Assembly (NCBI GenBank): GCA_030278955.1
Contig: JAOANR010000001.1
Coordinates: 39,644,890 to 39,708,889, forward strand
Direction: 5' to 3'
Length of the DNA: 64,000 bases
From: Hygrophila difformis
Taxonomy: Eukaryota; Streptophyta; Magnoliopsida; Lamiales; Acanthaceae
In this document: piece after piece, positions 1-11,905 of the stretch
Layout: every line of letters starts with the position of its first letter
Position numbering within the stretch: position 1 is the stretch's first letter
Translations under genes and position numbers: made by a program
Notes under the pieces: model-generated
Seen by the model: the letters and a program-made list of their open reading frames with translations, nothing else
Databases searched by the model: none
Told to the model about the DNA's origin: nothing

Positions 1-340
1 GGATCAAATGTCCATTATTTTCAATCCATTTCCGTGTCTGAAACGGGCATTTGATCGCATTCCTGTCTTATATTAAATAAGAAAGCAGTTGAATTGGACT
101 GATTTATGCACATCTGTAAAAATAATAAGCTGGTATGAAAAATTGCATAAATATGTAATTTTATTACACATATATGTTAGAAAAATCCAAAACATAAGAA
201 AAAGAAAAGAAAAAAAATGAATGAAAAAGATGGGCAAAAGAATAAAATAGCCCACAAAAACCAAAAAGATGGGAAAAGAATGAAAAAGCCCACAAAAATG
301 CAAATTCGGCCCATCTGGCCCAACTAGTCGTTGTTCGGAG

Positions 341-630
341 CACCCTGTCGCTAGACCCGTGTCGAGAAACATGGTCTCGCGACAGGGGAGTATCTAGAGA
401 CACAGATGCCCAAATGAAGAAGAGACAAGTCCGAACATACCCTATCGCTAGACCCCTGTCGAGAAATATGGTCTCGCGACAGGGGAGTGTCTAGCGACAC
501 AGAAGCAAGATTGATGAGAAATGAAGACCGAGTCGTGAAGCCTTGTGACATGCAGCCCAGTATCGCGCCACACCGCGTGATCTCGCGACACAAGGAAGGC
601 TGTGATGTGTGTGAGTCTTGCGACATGAAA
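341..630. repeat. Palindromic repeat array B1, upstream of LTR promoter
   Basis: Several imperfect inverted repeats built on GTCGCGAGAC/GTCTCGCGAC, for example GGTCTCGCGACAGGGGAG at about 374 and again at 469. The core TCGCGA is itself a CpG-centred palindrome. The array ends about 20 bases before the LTR promoter motifs. Family A has a different palindrome (AATTCGAATT) at the same relative position. Confidence 0.8.
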
Positions 631-652
631 TGGGCCTCAGAATCAAGGTTCA

Positions 653-680
653 TGGGCCTAGGGTTTCACTTCTATAAATA
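653..680 (+). promoter_or_regulatory. Family B LTR promoter: site II + telo-box + TATA
   Basis: TGGGCCTAGGGTTT at 653-666 joins a TCP-type site II motif (TGGGCC) to a telo-box (TAGGGTTT). It is followed by TATAAATA at 673-680. Family A LTRs have the same 14 bases and a TATAAA about 11 bases downstream. Transcription would start about 30 bases after the TATA box. The promoter role is inferred from these motifs and their conservation between families. Confidence 0.75.
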
Positions 681-769
681 CATGGTGATCCCGAGGTGCC
701 AAGGGTTAGAATTTCATATCCTTGAAGACAGAATCAAGAACTTAGTTCTTAGGTAGTTCTTAGCTTAGT

Positions 770-1900
770 TTATTTTTTTTGTAAACATTCCAAGAGACAC
801 TATCATAGGCCTTCACAAAATCCAATTTAACCACGAAACCCCGTCTACCTGCAATTTGAGTCGTGTGTATGGTTTCCGCTACGATTAATACCCCATCCAA
901 AATTTGTCGATTCCTAACAAAAGCCATTTGTGACTCACCTACCAACCTATCTATCACAGACTGCAATCGGCTAGCCAACACCTTTGCAACGATCTTATAA
1001 ACACTCCCCACAAGAGAAATAGGTCTGAAATCATTTAACTCCACTGGATTTTCCACCTTCGGTATCAACTTAATAAAGGAGTTCCCTGCCTCTCTAGGTA
1101 GCTTCTTCCCCTTTTCCAGCTCCTTAAAGACTTTGATCAGATCTACTTTCAACACCTCCCAGTATGTTTTAAAAAAGCCGATATTAAATCCGTCTGGGCC
1201 CAGAGCTCCATTTCCATCGCACCTCCAAATTGCTGATTTTATTTCTTCCTCAGAAAAGTTTCTAACCATCCAGACCCTGTCTTCGTCTTCAATCTTGGCC
1301 AATCCAATATTTCCAATGTCGAATACTTCTTCCTTCTGCTTAGCAAATTTTTCCTTGAAGTAAGACACCACCTCCTCTTTAATAACATGCGGCTCATCCA
1401 CAATAATCCCATTTACCTTGAAACTTCCTATGGAGCCTCTCCTCTTGTTCAATGAAGTCACCACATGGAAGAATCTTGCGTTCCTATCACCTTCCTTCAA
1501 CCACCTAATCCGTGATTTTTGTAACCATCTCCTTTCCTCAGCAAGCAACAAATCTTTCAATTTACTTTTCTTATCCAGCCACAACTCCCCCTCCCCCCCC
1601 ATCCTCACTCCCCAGCATGCCCTCCTCAGCTTCCCCTATTTCAGCCATCAACTGATTAATGCGTTTATCTAATACATTCCCCCCCCGTACCCTTCCCAAT
1701 TTCTAATTTTACTTTTCAACTCCCTCAACCTCCCGAACAGCCTGCACCCACTTACCTGCCCACTCTCACCCCACACTTCCTTAACCAACTCCCCAAATCC
1801 TTTAGTATCAATCCAATAATTGTAGAATCGGAATGGTTTAGGACCCCAAGATTTTTTAGGGTTAGAATAGCTTTTTAATCTGAAATGGGTGAGGTCACAC
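770..1900 (-). pseudogene. L1-type LINE ORF2 fragment (reverse transcriptase part)
   Basis: On the minus strand, 1608 down to about 770 encodes the linker and N-terminal reverse transcriptase of a plant L1-type LINE. Visible motifs are FRPISLVGSVYKIVAKVLA, the QMAFV..RQILDG segment and the KLDFVKAYDSVSW block. A second frame at 1980-1669 carries WGPKPFRF, typical of the region before RT in plant LINE ORF2. A frame change separates the two parts near 1670, in a C-rich stretch. The catalytic YADD block, the RNase H or zinc-knuckle end and a poly(A) tail are absent, so the copy is truncated at both ends. It sits inside the family B LTR just downstream of the promoter, in opposite orientation. 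Confidence 0.85.
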
Positions 1901-1945
1901 TGTTTGCATGCTACTGTTCCTTTCTGACACGTGTCCTGAAACAAA

Positions 1946-2520
1946 CCCATGTCGCCAACCTCTTCCTGTCGCGAGACCACGTCTAGTGACTGGAAGGCAG
2001 TATCGCGACATGGGTGCTTAGGGACACTTGTTTTATAATTTTTAACCCCTCAGTCGTGAGGCAATCCTGTCGTGAACCACGGTTTATGACATAATTTCCT
2101 GCCTAGCGACTGAGGATCAAAACCCTTACATTTTCACTGAAAAACTTCATGTCGCCAGACTCCTGTAACGAGACCATGTCTCGCGACACAATTTGGTCTA
2201 GCGAGATGAAGCCACTGCCTTGCAAAAATTTCTAAAAATCGACCTGTCGTGATACTCATGTCGCTAACCTAGGTTCGCGACAAAATTTATGGTATCACGA
2301 CTGGTTTCCCATCTCTTTTAATTCCCAAAAATTCTGACTTCTAACCCCCATGTCGCGAGACTCCTGTCGTGAGACCATGTCTCACGATACACTTTTTGTC
2401 TAGCGACATGAAAACTCTAAATTTCCAAAAAATCAGATCCTTTTATTCCCCACCCCTCGTGTCGTGATCCTCCCGTTGTGAACCCACGGTTCACGACGCA
2501 ATTCTGTCTCACGACATGCA
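1946..2520. repeat. Palindromic repeat array B2, in LTR downstream of promoter
   Basis: A second dense run of GTCGCGAGAC-like inverted repeats. One clear hairpin pairs GTGAACC (2478-2484) with GGTTCAC (2488-2494). Others are near 2155-2205 and 2350-2405. The equivalent LTR position in family A (8707-9153) is filled with AATTCGAATT repeats instead. Confidence 0.75.
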
Positions 2521-4890
2521 TGGCATCCTCTTGCCAAAATTTTATGTTTATCCATATCCGATCATTAATTAATAAAACCCTTAAGTCATTAATTAATGAT
2601 TATGATTAGCAATAATTAAATCAATAATTACCATGATTAAAGGAACTTTGTTCAATTTTCACTAAAACAATTTTCTATAAATAAAATTTTGGTGCCTTGA
2701 GCAGATGATCCGGACTGTAATAAAACGGTATGAGGGGTTATTTAAGTCATTAATTATGAAATCCTTCTATATCCTTGCATGAGAAACCAATGTCTCTTAT
2801 GCAGGGCATTTTGTCTTCTTTTATTTTATTTTCTTCTGTTTTGTCTTTCCCGTGTTGTGTGAAACAGCTAGTAAGGAATATATCAGACTAATGTTGGTAG
2901 GTATTCCCACACGGATAAATTAGCTCGTGGTCTGTATATTAATTACTATATGTTATTTTGCATGGTCTGGATAGTGGTCGGTGGAAGCCTTGGCGGTTCG
3001 TCCATCCGGGATTATAATAGCTGCTCAGCTGACTCCTATCCGGATATAATTTATTTTTCCTTATCTTAATTTCCAAACCCGAATTCTAATCTGTAACAGG
3101 ACTTAGACAGTATCTGTCAATACCGTCTGATAAATTTTACAGAAAAGAAACATGTAGGTTTTATCTGAATTCATAGACAACAGGGGCTCAACTGGTAGCG
3201 ACACTGCCATTATAGGGCTTTCTGCTATCTAAAGTTCATTCCATTCGAGTAATTGGGAAACTGGACAGCAGATGTTTGCAGTCCACCTAATTACTCTGCC
3301 ATTCCCTTGGACATTAGAAATCTAGATTCAAATAGGTATTGCATATTAAATTTCCAACAAAAATTCATCGATAAAAACCGGATCTAAGTAAGGGATAAAT
3401 TCCTCAGTTATGACTAGTTCATATTCTACTGAGGATTGATTTTAGGAAATTAGAAGCAGAGTCAGCGATTAGGTCTCTTCTAGACTGAAAGGGTCCGTGT
3501 TCTCATTGAGAGTCTAGTACCTATTTAGGGAATGGTTTTCAAATTTATTATATTCCAAAATTACTGTGTGTTGGAAATCTGGTATTAAATATTACACTGA
3601 GATGGGGTCCACTTGGATTCAAATACGGTGTGATAGATGATAATAGAGGAACAACACTCAGGCCTTGGTTATTTTCTAAGATAGGGTTGAGTTCCTTTCA
3701 ACTGCTATCCTCCTCTCCCAAAGCCTATCTTTGAGTCCTGAGTGAGTGCATCCGGAACGAACTAATTTATTAGTTCGTTTCATTAGTTTGTATCTCATAA
3801 CCACCCGAAAGGAAGTGAACACTGCAAGCGGTTCACCGAGATCCAGGAATCCTTGATCCACATCCGGTCATCATGACTGGGGGCTCTTCTTATACTACCA
3901 GGGTAACTCTTTTGAAACCTCCGAGTGATAGGATTTTAAATGCTTTCTTTATCGCTTTCTTTTAAATACTGTCTTTAGAGGTCACTCGGATGTCTTGAAA
4001 GTAGCGAAACTGCTTCTAGGATTGAGAGTTATGGGATAGTTCAGGCTCAGTTAGAATCTTTGGGTGTGACATGGGGGAATGATAGCAGTACTCGGCATTT
4101 CAACTAATGATCTGTCAGGTGTTGCTTGTCCACCAGAGATGAAATAACATACCCTGGCCGGGGTAGTTACGAATCTGTGGTATCTTAGAATTTGCGGTCT
4201 TAAGAACATGTAAACTCATACTGTAAGTACCTGTCTGTTAAAGGGAACATAGTACCGAGAGCATGAGAATTAGCTATCTGACAGGATTATCCCAAACAAA
4301 GATCTGTGTATAAAAATGGAAGTTTAATTATGCTTTATCTAAATCTTGTCCAATTTTTATTCTCTCCTTCCTGTCCCTTCTGTCTCACCTATGAATCAGC
4401 TTCATAGTTAGCATAACATAGATTTTCATCGCTTTCCTAGATATAAATTTAATTGCTTTCTTAGAATAATTTTAACTGCTTTTCTAAGCATAGATCTAGT
4501 TGCTTTCTAGAATAGATTTAACCAGCTTTGTAGTACAAATTTTATTGCTTTCATAGTCTAATTTAAATTCCGTCAGTAGATGATAGTTTCAACCTTCAAA
4601 TCGATTAAATCAATACGAGTGGAAAATCTAGTAAAACGGTTTGGGACCTGCTTCTATTGCACATCCTCCAGTGAACGATCCGGTCTTACCTATAAATATT
4701 GCAATTTTTTGACACCGTGCGCTTTCGGGCCACAGTTTCTTAACACGAGTAATAAAAACGTGACAACCTATAAATATATCCCCAATCCCAAACCCATCAT
4801 CATAAATTGGTTTCAATAAATAAAATCTAAACCGGGATTATTTTTATTCTTTTTGAATATACTCGTGGTTAGAAATTGTCAAAAGTTTCA

Positions 4891-4908
4891 TGGCGCCGTT
4901 GCCGGGGA
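4891..4908 (+). promoter_or_regulatory. Primer binding site, tRNA-Asp type (family B)
   Basis: TGGCGCCGTTGCCGGGGA is complementary to the 3' end of plant tRNA-Asp(GTC), the primer used by Athila-group retrotransposons. It follows the LTR terminal CA with no spacer. Confidence 0.93.
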
Positions 4909-5043
4909 GGATGCAACGCCGTTTTATTAGAGAATTACATTCCTGATTGCTCCTAGATTAGCTTATACACATATATTTATATCCCCGAACCAATTTTAAC
5001 CTGGGGATTGTACAGGTACTGTCATCGCTGAAACCATTGTTCT

Positions 5044-6333
5044 ATGCAAAAGAGAAACGAGACACCAGCCGAGATCCCCTTCAACGCAGAAATAGAAAGA
5101 ACAACTCGACGTCTCAGGGCGGATGCTAGGCAAAGAAGTGAACGGGAAAGGCAAGCATTACTTTATCCGAGCACTAGTAGTGATATATCTGATATGGCAA
5201 ACGCTGACATCCCAGCTATCATACCACCAAACCCACCACTCCGAAACATCCAGGAGGATCCTGAAGATGTTAATGACGAGAATTTGGACGATCCCCCTCC
5301 TCAGGTCATTCAGGGAGGTGGGAACGTGCCAAACCTCGGCCAGCAACACTTCAAGATCCCTCCAAATAACCCCAAATCCAAACAACCCCAATTTCCAAAA
5401 TCAGCAGTACCTGAATCCAAACCAATATAATCAAAACCAGTATCCACCAAACCCACAGGATCACAATGACCCAAGAAATTTTTACCCCAACCAGAACTTC
5501 AATCCACAGGAGCAGTACCAAGGATAGTATCAATGCCAATACCAAGGAGGCCAAGGGAACAACCTGCAGCCCGCTGCTGCTAACTACATGCAACCAATAA
5601 TAGAGCCATACTTGAACGTGCCGGGCAGAGCACCAATTGTAGCCAGAATTTTTGAACTGAAGCTCGCTTCAATCAATTTGGTGCAGAATAGCCAGTTCGC
5701 AGGGGCCAACCACGAGGACCCACACGACCATTTGGCTACATTCTTGGAACTCTGCAACACGATCAAGAACCAGGGAGTCTCGCGGAATACTATTCGGATG
5801 ATGTTGTTCCCATTCTCGTTATGCAGTGGAGCAAAAACCTGGTATAAGTCGATGCCGGTCAACCAAAGGAGTACATGGTAGGACATTGTAAGAAACTTCT
5901 TGGTGAAATATTTTCCAGAGTGGAAGGTAGATGAGGGAAGGTCAAAATTTCTGAGTTCAAGATGAAGCCAGAAGAATCCTTGTATGATGCGAAAGAGAGA
6001 TTCATGAATTTGCTGAGAAAGTGTCCTCAGCACGGTTTTCAGGGATGGGAACAGTTAAGGAAATTCTACAACGGACTGACACCAGCATGGAAGCACATGT
6101 TAGATGCTACAGGAGGGCAACACTTGTTGCACATGCCCATGGATCAAGCGTGGGCTAAAATCGAGAAAATGAGTGTAAATCGGTCTGTATTGAATGATGA
6201 TAATGCTAATGATACCCCTCCCTGTGGACTGTGTGCTGTAGGTACATCATAAAAATCAGATCTCGAAAAGCTGCAAGAGCAGGTGGCGGCATTGTCTGTC
6301 AATCAGGGAGCCGGAAGTTCTGCTCAAGGATAG
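5044..6333 (+). pseudogene. Family B gag, decayed and interrupted
   Basis: This is the start of an Athila-type gag-pol, beginning at ATG 5044 about 135 bases after the primer site. The N-terminus is basic and is followed by a Pro/Asn/Gln-rich stretch and then the retrotransposon gag core. The core includes the [20 protein letters not shown] block near 5710-5770 and the KERFMNLLRKCPQHG block near 5990-6040. It carries a frame change near 5400, TAG at 5525, TAG at 5879, a further frame change near 5940, and TAA at 6250. The reading then runs into the family A insertion. Pol resumes at 43456. Relative to family A, about 200 codons, including the zinc knuckle, are missing between the two halves. 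Confidence 0.88.
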
Positions 6334-7020
6334 CAAAAAAAGTTGAGATCTATTCAACAAGAATAAATTGCAAATGACAAAGCAAATTAGACAAAGTCTA
6401 ATGTCATGCAATAGAAAAGGAAAGAAAAACAAAAGAAAGATAGAAATAATGATGATCATAGATTCTACAACATGCCAAGTTATGGTGAAATGGTGTCATG
6501 TCACTTTTTAGCCCAATAATTCCCTTTCCTACCAAATGTTACAACCGTATGCCCCGTTATAACCTTGAATAAGACCTCGGGATCTCGATTTGAGGAAATG
6601 AGCCGGTGGCGAGTTGGTCCAATTGCAAGCTTATGGGAGAATTTAATTGAATTTGATTTTGAGCGTTGATGATAAAAGCCAATCTTGAGAGTGAGTGAAC
6701 TTTCCGATTCTACTATATGTGAGGCTCTGTTTCTATTAATCAAAGATCATGTCATGCTTGAATTCAAGGATTAAGCCAATGAAATTTTCTAAACACATAT
6801 TCAAGAAGAATTAACAACAATGATTGGCCTGTATGTCTACTTAAGTGAGAAGTATCATTCCATTAAACACTGCAACTAAGAGAGTTTAATACTTGTAATT
6901 TTGATTGTCTTATCCCAATATAAGAAGAATGAAATTTCTGAGGCCACGCAAATGGATTGAATATGCAGAGTCCAAGCTCCTAGTAGCACTGACTCTGACT
7001 GCTCGGGGACGATCAGTATT

Positions 7021-7038
7021 AAATGTGAGGATGTTGAT
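7021..7038 (+). repeat. Recurrent 18-base motif, LTR copy 1
   Basis: AAATGTGAGGATGTTGAT. The identical 18 bases occur in each family A LTR (also 22864 and 38713), after pol in both families (18001, 33848, 47636), and before the env-like exon of family B (50104). In the LTR no obvious splice acceptor follows it. Confidence 0.85.
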
Positions 7039-7367
7039 AATGGCCAAAATTGACCATTATTTTCAATCCATTTCCGTGTCTGAGACGGACATTTTGATCG
7101 TGTTTCCATCTTATTGTAATAAGAAAGCAGTTGAATTTAACAGATTAATGCTAGTTTGTAAAAACATCAAGCCGGTAATAAAAAGACACAAAATATGCAA
7201 TTTTAAATTGTATTTGTGTTAGAAAAATCCAAAAACATGAAAAAAGGAAAAAGAAAAGAAAAAGGAATGAAAAGATGGGCAAAAGAATAAAAGAGCCCAC
7301 AAAAATCCAAAAAGATGGGAAAAAGATTGAAAATCCCACAACTGAAATTTGGTCAAGTGTTGAAGCA

Positions 7368-7762
7368 CAATTCGAATTGTGCAATTCGAATTAATTCGAA
7401 TTGCACACAATTCGAATTGCCGAGGAGAAGAAGAAATGGTTAAGTGTTGGAAGGGATGCAGAAGCCTAATTCGAATTGTTCAAATTCGAATTAATTCGAA
7501 TTAGGGAATGAAGAGAGAAGAAACCCAAAGGCAAGAAGAAGATGCAATTTGAATTGTCCAATTCGAATTAATTCAAATTGGGAAAAACAATTCGAATTGC
7601 CAACAGATGCAAAGAAGCCAAGAAACCCTCATCCAATTCGAGAAAAGACAAATTTGAATTCTTCACAACAATTCGAATTGACAACTGAAGGCCACATTTC
7701 CAGCTCAAGGAAGAAATCTCACAATTCGAATTAATTCGAATTGGTTGAAGATAATTCGAACT
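7368..7762. repeat. AATTCGAATT palindrome array, LTR copy 1, upstream of promoter
   Basis: About 13 TTCGAA cores, many in the double form AATTCGAATTAATTCGAATT. Flanks often extend the palindrome, for example GTGC on the left with GCAC on the right near 7382. The array stops about 40 bases before the LTR promoter. Confidence 0.92.
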
Positions 7763-7800
7763 TCACTCATTGAAGCTGTGGAGCATGAGCACAACATTGG

Positions 7801-7831
7801 TGGGCCTAGGGTTTCGAAGTTTGTCTATAAA
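7801..7831 (+). promoter_or_regulatory. Family A LTR promoter, copy 1
   Basis: TGGGCCTAGGGTTT at 7801-7814 (site II plus telo-box) followed by TATAAA at 7826-7831. Family B has the same arrangement. Transcription from here would give a leader of nearly 4 kb before gag unless it is spliced. Confidence 0.75.
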
Positions 7832-8706
7832 AACTGACCTCCCTCAACACAAGAAACATCCTTAGATCAAGAATTTTGCCAGAAAGCAGCTTGGGACAAA
7901 AAGAACAGCAGGAGGTTCCACACCCCTTAAGGGTTAGGTAGGTAGTTTAGTTTAGTTTAGTTTATTTTTCTTGCAAGTAGTGTAATCTTTACATGCTTTG
8001 ATCTTAGTATAGTGTAGAAGCAGTTTGTGTAACCCTTAGAGTAGCCATTTCCAGATTTTTACAAGCTTTCTAGTTAGAATAAACCCTACCTTCAAGTTAA
8101 TGATGGTTTTGGGTTCTTTGTTTTGCTTTCAAAGTGTCAATACAAGAAAAATTTCCAGAAATGGTGTTATTCATGTGTTTTGGCACTCTTTAATGCTTTC
8201 TTTAGAAATAAATGCTTAGCATGTTTGTTTGTTTCAACTAGGTTACATTTATTATGTCCTAGTTGACATTCAAACTTAATAAATGCATGTTTGGTGGGCT
8301 TTTGGCTTGATTTTGTGCCTTAGAGCTTCAAATAAGTGTTCTTCGGTTTTAGGTGTTTTAGGGTCTGTTAGAATTTATCTTTATGCTTTGTTTTTCCTGC
8401 CTTGATCTTATTTTAAGCTGCCTTAGATAACTTGAGTGTTCTTAGTTTACTCATGTAGTTCTTAGATAACTAGATGTTTTAGCTTCTTTGATCTTTGATC
8501 CCTTGTTTGTAGAAATAGGGTTTAAATCTTGCCAATACCCCTGGACATGTGTTTGTTTATTTCTTGAAAACCTCACTAGGGTGGCTGTGAAGTGACATTG
8601 ATGTGAGATGATGGATTTAGTAAATCTAAACCCATCATTACAGCACAGTGTTCACCTAACCCATACTTGTGAGAACAAAAATTGTTAGTGTTTGAAAATG
8701 TGTAAT

Positions 8707-9153
8707 ACGAATTGAGGCAATTCGAATTATCTCGAATTGCCTAAGAAATTCGAATTGCACAACCAAAAATTTCTTCATGAGGTTTCCAACCAATTCGAAT
8801 TCTCTAATTCGAATTAATTCGAATTGCTCAACAATTCGAATTGGCTTGAGAACCACATTGTATCCATTGCCATCCCCTCATGCCTTAGTTTATTTTCTGC
8901 CCCCAAACAATTCGAATTGTCCAATTCGAATTGCTGGACAATTCGAATTCACCTTCTCCTTGAGGTAAATGCCTTAGTCAAATTGAGCAAGAAAAGGACT
9001 TCGCCAATTCGAGTTATCCAATTCGAATTAATTCGAATTGGTCAATAATTCGAATTAGATGATGTTCCAATTTCTGGCAATGATTAATTGAGTAAAGTAC
9101 TACTTCATCCTTCATGCATTCTCAATTCGAATTACCCCAATAATTCGAATTGA
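8707..9153. repeat. AATTCGAATT palindrome array, LTR copy 1, downstream
   Basis: About 14 TTCGAA cores within 450 bases, spaced irregularly and again with double palindromes (near 8811 and 9020). Family B has GTCGCGAGAC-type palindromes at the corresponding place (1946-2520). Confidence 0.9.
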
Positions 9154-11420
9154 ACTATCCCTTCTCTTTTGAAAACTCCAAAAACATTTTCTTTCATGAT
9201 TTGTGTAAGTTGCATGGGTGTATTGGGCCTCGGCCCAGTCCATCTGATTTCTATCCATTACACATTTCAACCCTCTAGTGTCTACTTATTGTGTGCTTAA
9301 CACCCACATAATACCAAAAAATATTTTCTTACTTTCATATTTTCTCCTTCATGGTGTGTATGAACGGATAATGAGAAATGCACAAATTAATGTTGGTGAA
9401 AGGTCCCTTCACAGGGATATCGACTAACCCGTCTTCTGTGTGTAAATCATTATCTGTTATTTTGCATGATCTGGTTAGTGGTTGGTGGAAGCTCCGGCGA
9501 GCGTTCTCTTCACTAAGAGTTTCGATTAGTCACTCAGCCAACTCCTAATCAGACACAGTTTTAATTTTCCTTATCTTAATTTCTCAACCTGAATTCAAGT
9601 TGCAATAGTATTAACTGATGACGACCAACATCAGTTAAGAAATATTACAACAAGAAATATGTGGGTTATTCTTCCACTCACAGACAAAAGAAAACTGAAT
9701 GACGGCGGTCACCGTCATTTGGAATTCTTTCTGCCTAAAATCAGTCATCTGGGAAGATTGGGAACCGGACAGCAGATGTTTGCAGTCCGGAAAACCCCAA
9801 CTATCTCTGGCACTCTTTTTAGCCGATTTCTTCTCATCTCAGGCTAACCCATCTTGTGTATCGCATTCTGTCTAACCCCACCATATATTTTGGGGTGTTT
9901 TATTTTCCTTTTCATATACTTGTATGCATGATACTATTATGTAGATGTTCTGGTCCTATTGCTATTTTGGGTATCCTTCCCCTTGGACACAGAAGTCTTG
10001 ATTTAAATCGGATGTTGCATAATACACTTCCAACAAAAATTCCTTTATAAAATCCGGATCTGAGTAAGGGATAAATTCGACAGTTATGACTAATTCATCT
10101 TCCACTGGGGGGGTTGATTTTGAGAGCGTAGAAGCAGAGTCAGCGATTAGGTCTCATCTAGACTGAAAGGATCTGTGTTTTGATTGAGAGTCTAGTACCT
10201 GTTTAGGGAATGATTTTCAAATACTCATTTGCTTCTCAAAATTGCTGTGTGTTGGAAATCTGATATTAGATATCGCATTAAGTCAATATCCACTTGGGTG
10301 TAGATGAGATGTGATAAATAATACTAGAGGAACAACATATAGGCCTTGGTGAATTTATAAGGTAAGGTCGAGTATTCCTTCGACTACTATCTTCTTCTGC
10401 CAAAGTCTAGAATTGAGTCTTGAGTGAGTACATCCGGAATAGGTTCCTTTATGGATCTGTTTCATTTAGTTTGTATCTCATAACGACCCAGATTTTGTAA
10501 GCCCTATGGCTTATTGATATCTCGGGGGTTCTTGATCTGCATCTGGTCACCAAGACCAGGGGCTCTTTTATACTAACGGAAAGAGACGTTTTTAACGATT
10601 CCGAGTGATAGATTTAAATGCTTTCTTTACAGCTTTCTTTACTGCTTTCCTTTAAAATGCTTTCATAGAGGTCACTCGGAAGAATTAGGGGCTGTCCATC
10701 TGTTAAAAGGTTTGAGAGTTATGGAATGGTTTGGGGCTTGATTTGAAACTTTGGGTGTGACATGGGGGAATGATAGGAGTACTTGGCATGTCAACTAATG
10801 ATATGTTAGGTGTTGCTTGTCCACCACAGATATGTAATGTAACTTCACAAGGCCTGTGGAGGGAGTTATAAGTCTGTGGTATCTTAGAAATTGTTGTCTT
10901 AAGAGCATGTAAATTCTCACCATAAGTACCTGTCTGTTAAAGGGAACATGGTGTAGAAAGCATGAGAGTTAGCTAACTAGAGGATTATCACAAGCTAAGA
11001 TCTGTGTATAAAAATGGAAGTTTAATTGTGTTTCATCTGAATCTTGTCCAATCTTTATTATTTCCTCCCTGTCCCTTCTGTCATATTTAAACTTGCTTTC
11101 TAGATAGTGTAGCATAATTTTATATTGCTTTCGTAGTATAGATTTAATTGCTTTCCTCGACCTAGTTTACCATGCTTTGTAGAATAATTTTTACTGCTTT
11201 CATGATCTGGTTAAATTTATGTCAAGTAGTTGTTAGAAAACCCTTGCAAAACTTGAAACGAGTAACCGAGTGGAAAATCTTAGTAAACGACGTGGGCCCT
11301 GCTTCCATCGCACATCCTCCAGTGAACGATCCGGTACTTACTATAAATTACTGCAATTTTTGACCCGTGCGCTTTCGGGATGCACAGTTTCTTGACACGA
11401 GTAAATAAAAACACAACATT

Positions 11421-11684
11421 TTGGGAAAATACTCATGCAGTGGGAAGATGTTCAAAAGCTCTATGGCAGGTGCTTTCGCGACAGGAAATTATGGGAAGTA
11501 TCATGGTGCAGATACCAGGGACTTTCAGGGTGACAGACTGAAGGTCAATCCCGGTTGCACCGTGATATTTGTCAAAAGTTCCATGGCGGGGTGGACCACA
11601 GCGCCGTTTGAGACTGAAACACCCCACATGAGTAATAAAAAGGGAAATCTTAATATATCCTTAAACCCCTTCCCTAAATCATAA
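11421..11684 (+). repeat. Duplicated LTR-end/primer-site-like block in LTR copy 1
   Basis: The true LTR end reads GTCAAAAGTTTCATGGCG at 11746. Two diverged versions lie upstream: TTCAAAAGCTCTATGGCA at 11451 and GTCAAAAGTTCCATGGCG at 11571. The block is bounded by copies of ACGAGTAAATAAAAA and GAGTAATAAAAA, and family B lacks it. An 87-codon open frame spans it in all three LTRs, but it resembles no known protein and I take it as fortuitous. Confidence 0.65.
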
Positions 11685-11758
11685 CTCTTTTCATTTAATA
11701 ATCCAAACCTGATATTTCAGAAAATTACTCGTGTTAGTGAAACTCGTCAAAAGTTTCA

Positions 11759-11776
11759 TGGCGCCGTTGCCGGGGA
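11759..11776 (+). promoter_or_regulatory. Primer binding site, tRNA-Asp type (family A unit 1)
   Basis: TGGCGCCGTTGCCGGGGA directly after the LTR terminal CA. Identical to the family B site. Confidence 0.93.
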
Positions 11777-11905
11777 GGATGCAGTGCCGTTTACTAGGAG
11801 AATTACATTCCTGATTTACTCATAGATAGTTTCTGTATATACTATCAAACCATCACTAACTTGGGGATTGTACAGGTACTGTCAAAATCTTGATACCAAC
11901 AGCTT

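Larger units (their letters stand above)
1..4890 (+). repeat. Family B Athila-like 5' LTR (left end outside window)
   Basis: The segment ends in ...GTTTCA directly before an 18-base tRNA-Asp primer site at 4891, which defines the right LTR edge. From base 1 it aligns by eye with family A LTR sequence starting near 7040, so roughly the first 700 bases of this LTR lie outside the window. It carries a promoter near 653-680, two arrays of GTCGCGAGAC-like palindromes, and a LINE fragment in place of the family A segment around 8000-8690. The stretch 2521-4890 has no credible coding sequence. It is alignable U5-like LTR sequence, for example the TGTTATTTTGCATG segment near 2950 shared with family A near 9460. 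Confidence 0.85.
6344..11758 (+). repeat. Family A LTR, copy 1
   Basis: Left edge: homology to the other two copies starts in the A-tract just before TTGAGATC. Right edge: GTTTCA directly before the primer site. The LTR contains two AATTCGAATT arrays, a promoter at 7801-7831, long non-coding stretches (7900-8700 and 9160-11420, where I see no credible gene), and a duplicated primer-site-like block at 11401-11640. The A-tract is shared too (7 A here, 10-11 in the others). The true LTR start could therefore lie further upstream, with copy 1 shortened. Confidence 0.82.

Noticed and set aside
7368..9153. CRISPR-like array
   Set aside because: Spacing is irregular, spacers are not uniform, the repeats are short palindromes, and the context is a plant LTR.
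11421..11684. 87-codon open frame kept in all three family A LTRs
   Set aside because: It lies across duplicated primer-junction sequence, matches no known protein pattern, and its conservation is explained by the overall near-identity of the LTRs.
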